Below are positions 23,453 to 27,883 of a stretch of 27,883 nt of DNA, piece after piece; positions within the stretch are counted from its first letter, which is position 1; every line of letters begins with the position of its first letter. The stretch is taken from assembly GCA_002479405.1 (NCBI GenBank), contig DLMX01000107.1, forward strand, positions 1-27,883, written 5' to 3'. This DNA is from Methylophilaceae bacterium UBA7525 (GTDB lineage Bacteria > Pseudomonadota > Gammaproteobacteria > Burkholderiales > Methylophilaceae). The notes below the pieces were generated by a model. It was not told where the DNA came from. It did no database searches and saw only the letters and a list, made by a program, of their open reading frames with translations. The translations under genes were made by a program, and so were the position numbers.

Positions 23453-24498
23453 AATTCATCGACGAAGCAACAATCAAGGTCTACGCCGGCGACGGCGGCA
23501 ACGGTGCCGCGACGTTTCGTCGTGAGAAATATGAGCCCATGGGTGGTCCCAGTGGTGGTGATGGTGGCCGGGGCGGTTCCATCTATGTAGTTGCCGACCA
23601 GAACATCAACACGCTGGTGGATTATCGTTATACGCGTACGTTCCGCGCACAGCGAGGCGAGAATGGCCGCAGTTCGGATTGCTACGGCGCCAAAGGCGAA
23701 GACATGATTCTGCGCGTGCCGGTGGGTACTGTTATTAGTGACAAGTCCACGGGGCAGATGTTGGTCGATCTGGCAGAGAACGGCCAGAAAGTATTGTTGG
23801 CGAAAGGCGGTAACGGCGGCCTGGGTAATATCCACTTCAAGACCAGTACCAACCGCGCACCCCGGCAATGTACGCCAGGCGAACCGGGCGAGGAATTCGA
23901 GCTTTATATGGAGCTCAAGGTGCTGGCCGATGTCGGCTTGCTGGGCATGCCGAATGCAGGCAAATCAACCTTTATTCGTTCAGTTTCCGCTGCAAAACCG
24001 AAAGTGGCGGATTACCCGTTCACCACGCTGCATCCGAATCTTGGTGTGGTGCGCGTGGATACCAATCGCAGTTTTGTCATTGCCGACATTCCGGGCCTGA
24101 TCGAAGGTGCCGCTGAAGGTGCCGGGCTTGGTCATCGTTTCTTGCGGCATCTGGCGCGTACAAGGTTGCTGCTGCACATCGTCGACATTGCGCCATTTGA
24201 TGAGTCGGTAGACCCGGTACAGGAAGCCCGGGCCATCGTCGAAGAATTAAAGAAGTATGACGAAGAACTCTATAATAAGCCGCGTTGGCTGATCCTGAAT
24301 AAAGTCGATATGCTGGAAAATCCGGATGCTACGGTCAAGCAGTTCATCCGGGATTACGGATGGGACGGCCCTTGTTATGCCATTTCCGCCATCAGTGGCG
24401 CGGGTACCAAAGAATTGATCTATGCCATCATGGAGCATCTGGACAACACAAAGCGAATAGAAGAAGAGTCCGCAAAAAATGAACTCCCTACTGACTGA
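23449..24498 (+). CDS. obgE: GTPase Obg/CgtA
   Basis: Essential ribosome-associated GTPase involved in 50S assembly and stress/cell-cycle control. 349 residues. The glycine-rich Obg fold (about 1-158) starts MKFIDEATIKVYAGDGGNGA and includes GGPSGGDGGRGG. The G domain (about 160-330) has G1 GMPNAGKS (166-173), the TTLHPNLG switch, G3 DIPGLIEGA, G4 NKVD and G5 SAISGAG. The start ATG at 23449 matches the family exactly; a GTG at 23422 in the same frame would add nine residues and is rejected. No Shine-Dalgarno precedes this ATG; instead a short upstream ORF ends on it. The 3' end overlaps proB by 20 bases. Confidence 0.97.
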   Translation: MKFIDEATIKVYAGDGGNGAATFRREKYEPMGGPSGGDGGRGGSIYVVADQNINTLVDYRYTRTFRAQRGENGRSSDCYGAKGEDMILRVPVGTVISDKSTGQMLVDLAENGQKVLLAKGGNGGLGNIHFKTSTNRAPRQCTPGEPGEEFELYMELKVLADVGLLGMPNAGKSTFIRSVSAAKPKVADYPFTTLHPNLGVVRVDTNRSFVIADIPGLIEGAAEGAGLGHRFLRHLARTRLLLHIVDIAPFDESVDPVQEARAIVEELKKYDEELYNKPRWLILNKVDMLENPDATVKQFIRDYGWDGPCYAISAISGAGTKELIYAIMEHLDNTKRIEEESAKNELPTD

Positions 24499-25600
24499 TG
24501 CACAGACGCTGGTCGTAAAAGTCGGCTCCAGCCTGGTGACCAACGATGGTCAGGGTCTGGATCGGGCGGCAATTTCGGCCTGGGTGACGCAAATCTCCCA
24601 GCTGGTGAAACAGAAGCGAGAGGTTGTGCTGGTTTCCAGCGGCGCAGTGGCGGAAGGCATGCAAAGACTGGGCTGGAAGAAACGCCCAACCAATATCAAT
24701 GAATTGCAGGCAGCGGCAGCCGTTGGCCAAATGGGCCTGGTACAGATGTATGAGTCCTGCTTTTCGCAGCACGGTTTGCACACGGCGCAGGTTCTGTTGA
24801 CGCATGAAGACCTAGCCGACCGCAAACGCTATCTCAATGCGCGCAGCACCTTGCGTACATTGCTTGATCTCAACGTTATCCCCATTATCAATGAGAACGA
24901 TACGGTCGTTACCGATGAGATCCGGTTTGGCGATAACGATACCCTGGCGTCGCTGGTGGCCAACCTGATCGAAGCTGATGTACTGGTGATTCTGACCGAT
25001 CAGTCCGGTTTGTATTCGGCAGATCCGCGCAAGCATGCCGATGCGGTGTTCATCGAGCGTGAGACTGCAGGCAATCCCGCACTGGAGCAAATGGCGGGTG
25101 GTGCCGGTAGTGCTATCGGTAGCGGCGGCATGCTGACCAAGGTGCTGGCGGCAAAACGCGCAGCCCGCAGCGGTGCCGGTACCATCATTGCCTCTGGGCG
25201 TGAGTCAGACGTGCTGCTCAGGCTGGCGGCGGGTGAGCGCATAGGCACGCATCTGCATGCCGAACAGATCAAGACCCTGGCAAGAAAACAGTGGCTGGCC
25301 GACCATCTGCGTGTGGCTGGCAAGGTTATGCTGGATGCGGGAGCAAGCAAGGCGCTGCTGCAGGATGGCAAGAGCCTGTTACCGATAGGCGTGACCAAGG
25401 TTGAAGGCAGCTTCGATCGCGGTGACGTCGTCGCTTGTGTCGATCCTGACGGCAAAGAGATTGCGCGCGGATTGGTCAATTATAATGCTGCTGAAACTGC
25501 ACGCATTTTGCGCAAGCCGAGCGGAGAGATAGAAAAGATACTTGGCTATATTGATGAACCCGAATTGATACACCGTGACAATCTTGTAGTTTTGGCATAA
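24479..25600 (+). CDS. proB: Glutamate 5-kinase
   Basis: Phosphorylates glutamate, the first and feedback-controlled step of proline synthesis. 373 residues: an amino acid kinase domain (about 1-260) with VVKVGSSLVTN, VLVSSGAVAEGM, IINENDTVVTDEIRFGDND and GGMLTKVLAAKRA, followed by a PUA domain (about 280-360) as in E. coli. The ATG at 24479 lies inside the end of obgE (20-base overlap); AAGAAGAG is about a dozen bases upstream. This obgE-proB order is common in betaproteobacteria. It ends 10 bases before purE, so purE is likely on the same transcript. Confidence 0.96.
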   Translation: MNSLLTDAQTLVVKVGSSLVTNDGQGLDRAAISAWVTQISQLVKQKREVVLVSSGAVAEGMQRLGWKKRPTNINELQAAAAVGQMGLVQMYESCFSQHGLHTAQVLLTHEDLADRKRYLNARSTLRTLLDLNVIPIINENDTVVTDEIRFGDNDTLASLVANLIEADVLVILTDQSGLYSADPRKHADAVFIERETAGNPALEQMAGGAGSAIGSGGMLTKVLAAKRAARSGAGTIIASGRESDVLLRLAAGERIGTHLHAEQIKTLARKQWLADHLRVAGKVMLDAGASKALLQDGKSLLPIGVTKVEGSFDRGDVVACVDPDGKEIARGLVNYNAAETARILRKPSGEIEKILGYIDEPELIHRDNLVVLA

Positions 25601-25610
25601 AGGACGAAAC

Positions 25611-26111
25611 ATGACCGACAAAAAACCATTAGTCGCCATCATCATGGGCTCGGACAGTGATTGGCCGGTGATGAGAGCTGCTGCCCAGATGCTTGCAGAC
25701 CTCGGCGTTGCATATGAAGCCAGAGTGGTTTCTGCTCATCGCACACCGGACCTGATGTTTGAGTTTGCAGACCGCGCAGCAGCCAATGGCTACAGGGTGA
25801 TCATTGCCGGCGCAGGCGGTGCAGCCCATCTGCCGGGCATGGTGGCTGCCAAGACGACGTTGCCTGTACTCGGTGTGCCGGTGCCATCCAAACATCTGAA
25901 TGGACAGGATTCCCTGCTCTCAATCGTGCAGATGCCAAAAGGCATCCCGGTCGCAACCTTTGCCATTGGCGAGGCGGGCGCCGCCAATGCCGGATTGTTT
26001 GCAGCATCCATACTGGCCAATGACGACAAGGCCCTGGCCCAGAAACTGGCGGCATTCAGAGTGGCGCAGACGGACAAGGTCATGTCCATGACGCTTTCCG
26101 AGCAGCCCTGA
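25611..26111 (+). CDS. purE: N5-carboxyaminoimidazole ribonucleotide mutase
   Basis: Class I PurE, converting N5-CAIR to CAIR in purine synthesis. 166 residues. Conserved elements: GSDSDWPVM (13-21) for phosphate binding, SAHRTP with catalytic His43, and GAGGAAHLPGMVAAKT, then GVPVPSKHLNGQDSLLSIVQMP. The presence of PurK just downstream supports the class I (bicarbonate/ATP-dependent) route. AAGGA lies seven bases before the ATG. It follows proB by 10 bases; proB-purE adjacency is less usual than purC-purE in this group. Confidence 0.97.
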   Translation: MTDKKPLVAIIMGSDSDWPVMRAAAQMLADLGVAYEARVVSAHRTPDLMFEFADRAAANGYRVIIAGAGGAAHLPGMVAAKTTLPVLGVPVPSKHLNGQDSLLSIVQMPKGIPVATFAIGEAGAANAGLFAASILANDDKALAQKLAAFRVAQTDKVMSMTLSEQP

Positions 26112-26169
26112 CAAGTAGTCTGATCTTTTCGTATCAAGTCCAGGTTTTAGAATTTTTAATGGAGTTATC

Positions 26170-27306
26170 TTGAGTAAAAACGCCATTTTGCCTCCCGCCA
26201 TGCTTGGCATGCTGGGTGGCGGTCAGTTAGGCCGATTTTTTGTCATTGCCGCGCATGAGATGGGCTACAAGGTCGCCGTGCTGGACCCGGATAAAAACAG
26301 TCCCGCTGGCAGGATTGCCGATGTGCATCTGTGCGCCGCATACGATGACTCAGTAGCGTTGAAGCAACTGGCAGAGACTTGCGCTGCTGTAACGACCGAA
26401 TTCGAGAATGTTCCCGCAACCACACTGGAACAGCTGGCACAGCATTGCACGGTAAGACCGAGTGCGTCAGCCGTCGCGATTGCCCAGCATCGTGTCACAG
26501 AGAAGACCTTTTTCTGTGACGCTGGACTGCCGGTCGGCGCCTTTGTCGTGATCAATACAGAAGATGATTTGCCGTCGGATGACAGTTCAATCTATCCGGC
26601 CGTGCTCAAGGTGGCGCGTTTCGGTTACGATGGCAAAGGTCAGGCACGGGTGAAAAGCCGGCAGGAAGCGCAACAGGCGTTCGCCCAATTCAAGCATGAG
26701 ACCTGTGTGCTGGAACATATGCTGGAACTGGATTATGAAGTTTCAGTCGTGCTGGCACGCGATGCGCAGGGCAAGGTAGCGGCTTTTCCGCTGGCGGAGA
26801 ACAGTCATCTGAACGGCATTCTGGACGTGACGATTGCACCGGCAAGGGCAACGGAAGTGATCAAGGCCAAGGCGCAGGCGCTGGCCATAGCGATTGCAGA
26901 AAAACTGGATTATGTCGGCGTGCTCGGTGTCGAGTTCTTTGTTTCCGGCGGCAAGCTGCTGGTGAATGAAATGGCGCCGCGTCCGCACAACTCAGGCCAT
27001 TACACGATTGATGCCTGTGTGACCAACCAGTTCGAGCAGCAGGTGCGTGCGCTGACCGGCCTGCCGCTAGGCGATAGTCATTTGCATAGCCATGCCGTGA
27101 TGGTGAACATTCTGGGCGATGTCTGGAAAGGTACCGAACCGGCGTGGGATAAATCCTTTGCGCATCCGAACCTCAAATTGCATCTTTACGGCAAGCATGA
27201 AGCGCGGCCGGGTCGCAAGATGGGGCACTTCACCGTGCTGGGTCGTGATACGGAAAGCACCCTGAATCAGGCGCGTATCGCACGTGCTGAATTGGGGATT
27301 GGATAG
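26170..27306 (+). CDS. purK: N5-carboxyaminoimidazole ribonucleotide synthase, TTG start
   Basis: ATP-grasp enzyme that makes N5-CAIR from AIR, ATP and bicarbonate, feeding PurE. 378 residues. Visible features: MLGGGQLGRFF near the start, TTEFENVPATTLE, the ATP-grasp segment AVLKVARFGYDGKGQARV, and VNEMAPRPHNSGHYTIDAC. I use the TTG at 26170: GGAG (26161-26164) is five bases upstream. An ATG at 26200 would leave MLGMLGGGQ and is possible but has no ribosome-binding site. The 58-base gap from purE contains TAGAAT (26148-26153), a fair -10 without a good -35. A terminator follows 39 bases after the stop. Confidence 0.96.
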   Translation: MSKNAILPPAMLGMLGGGQLGRFFVIAAHEMGYKVAVLDPDKNSPAGRIADVHLCAAYDDSVALKQLAETCAAVTTEFENVPATTLEQLAQHCTVRPSASAVAIAQHRVTEKTFFCDAGLPVGAFVVINTEDDLPSDDSSIYPAVLKVARFGYDGKGQARVKSRQEAQQAFAQFKHETCVLEHMLELDYEVSVVLARDAQGKVAAFPLAENSHLNGILDVTIAPARATEVIKAKAQALAIAIAEKLDYVGVLGVEFFVSGGKLLVNEMAPRPHNSGHYTIDACVTNQFEQQVRALTGLPLGDSHLHSHAVMVNILGDVWKGTEPAWDKSFAHPNLKLHLYGKHEARPGRKMGHFTVLGRDTESTLNQARIARAELGIG

Positions 27307-27345
27307 CTGCTCCTTGGAGATATTTCTGACAGATAGTTAGAAGAT

Positions 27346-27374
27346 AAAGCCACTCTTGATGAGTGGCTTTTTTT
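27346..27374 (+). terminator. Terminator after purK
   Basis: A perfect 10-bp stem AAAGCCACTC / GAGTGGCTTT (27346-27355 with 27361-27370), loop TTGAT, and a T tract to 27374. A second small hairpin, CTGATG-TTGGA-CATCAG (27388-27404), follows and has no T tract. Confidence 0.92.
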
Positions 27375-27475
27375 GTGGAAAATTTTTCTGATGTTGGACA
27401 TCAGGGAACTGCTTTGGATTGCTGTCATACAGGTAACACCAACGAAATTATTAGAGGACTCAAGCTGGACAGATC

Positions 27476-27694
27476 ATGGATATCGATCCGACACACGCCA
27501 TCAACATGTTGCAGAAACTTGGTTGCACGTGCGATGCGCTGAACCATGTGGCCGGAGTACCGGAAGACGTTGTGGAAGCGTTGCACAGCGCCTGGGAAAG
27601 CATGCAGCATGGCGATCTGCAAAGTTGGGAGATAGAGCTCATTGTTACGCGCATGCAAAAAGCGGCACTATCCGGCAAGACGCAGACGCACTGA
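27476..27694 (+). CDS. Uncharacterised small protein, 72 aa
   Basis: I do not recognise it. The frame runs from ATG 27476 (MDIDPTHAINMLQKLGCTC...) to TGA at 27692-27694; TAG at 27452 blocks any longer form. It looks mostly helical and soluble, with two close cysteines (17 and 19) and no signal peptide. The ribosome-binding site is weak (GGAC five bases upstream). It lies between the purK terminator and an exbB/tolQ-type gene that starts 42 bases after it on the same strand, so the two may share a transcript. Its reality rests on codon use and position. Confidence 0.6.
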   Translation: MDIDPTHAINMLQKLGCTCDALNHVAGVPEDVVEALHSAWESMQHGDLQSWEIELIVTRMQKAALSGKTQTH

Positions 27695-27736
27695 ATCAAC
27701 ACTAACAAGATACATATTCAAGCCAAGGAAAACTTT

Positions 27737-27883
27737 ATGGATGCAATCCCCGATATTGTCGATGCAGTACTCATCTTCCTCGCCCTGCTGTCGCTTTTGA
27801 TCTGGACCGTCGGCATTGCCAAGTTCGTCGCTTTTTACCGCAACGCGGGCCATGATCGTCAGTTTCTGCAAGCTTTCGCCAAG
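27737..27883 (+). CDS. ExbB/TolQ/MotA-family proton channel protein (5' part only)
   Basis: The first 49 codons of a gene cut by the window edge. AAGGAAA about six bases before the ATG is a good ribosome-binding site. The visible part has one membrane segment (about residues 8-30, VDAVLIFLALLSLLIWTVGI) followed by AKFVAFYRNAGHDRQFLQAF, the layout of the N-terminus of ExbB/TolQ proteins, which form the proton-driven motor powering TonB- or Tol-linked outer membrane functions. Whether it is ExbB or TolQ needs the rest of the gene and the next one (exbD or tolR). Confidence 0.75.
   Translation, partial: MDAIPDIVDAVLIFLALLSLLIWTVGIAKFVAFYRNAGHDRQFLQAFAK

Noticed and set aside
1..27883. CRISPR array, transposon, prophage or tRNA/rRNA genes
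   Set aside because: I saw no regularly spaced repeats, transposase or integrase motifs, terminal inverted repeats, or cloverleaf/rRNA signatures; almost all sequence is accounted for by housekeeping genes.

Overview
This 27.9 kb window looks like a piece of ordinary chromosome from a betaproteobacterium, most likely of the Nitrosomonadales/Gallionellaceae type. That placement is an inference from gene order and protein style (pgk-pyk-purC; dciA, an M23 peptidase gene, secA and argJ together; pilD-coaE-zapD-yacG; rplU-rpmA-obgE-proB), not from a database search. Genes are tightly packed. No intergenic gap exceeds 240 bases, and I see no rRNA, tRNA, CRISPR array, insertion sequence, phage gene or attachment site.

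Layout. (1) 1-4245, plus strand: the 3' end of pgk, a terminator, pyk, then purC, a DUF1232 membrane protein gene and a beta-carbonic anhydrase gene joined by 4-base stop/start overlaps, then soluble pyrophosphatase ppa with its own promoter. (2) 4314-7829, minus strand: dciA (DUF721), a TSUP transporter gene and hppA (K+-independent H+-pumping pyrophosphatase), convergent with ppa across a two-way terminator. (3) 7858-11795, plus: M23 peptidase, secA, DUF1289. (4) 11880-14258, minus: a GAF-domain-containing GspE/PilB-type ATPase. (5) 14414-17876, plus: argJ, a DUF815 ATPase gene, a Nudix-ThiE fusion gene and a small lipoprotein gene. (6) 17919-20904, minus: pilD, coaE, zapD, yacG and a PCu(A)C copper chaperone gene. 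(7) 21062-21412, plus: an unrecognised acidic protein. (8) 21434-22402, minus: polyprenyl diphosphate synthase, divergent from (9) 22640-27306, plus: rplU, rpmA, a 26-residue leader ORF, obgE, proB, purE, purK. (10) After a terminator, a 72-residue unknown gene and the 5' end of an exbB/tolQ-type gene cut by the window edge.

Functional themes are central metabolism (glycolysis, purine, arginine, proline, CoA and quinone side chains), pyrophosphate disposal by both a soluble and a membrane enzyme, protein export, type IV pilus/type II secretion maturation, and replication/division control (DciA, YacG, ZapD, Obg). No mobile or defence system is present. The observations most worth a second look are: a small leader ORF with a strong Shine-Dalgarno sequence whose stop overlaps the start of obgE, which lacks a ribosome-binding site; a hairpin and possible short ORF ahead of secA; the degenerate ThiE half of the Nudix fusion; carbonic anhydrase coupled to purC; and an orphan GAF-secretion ATPase.
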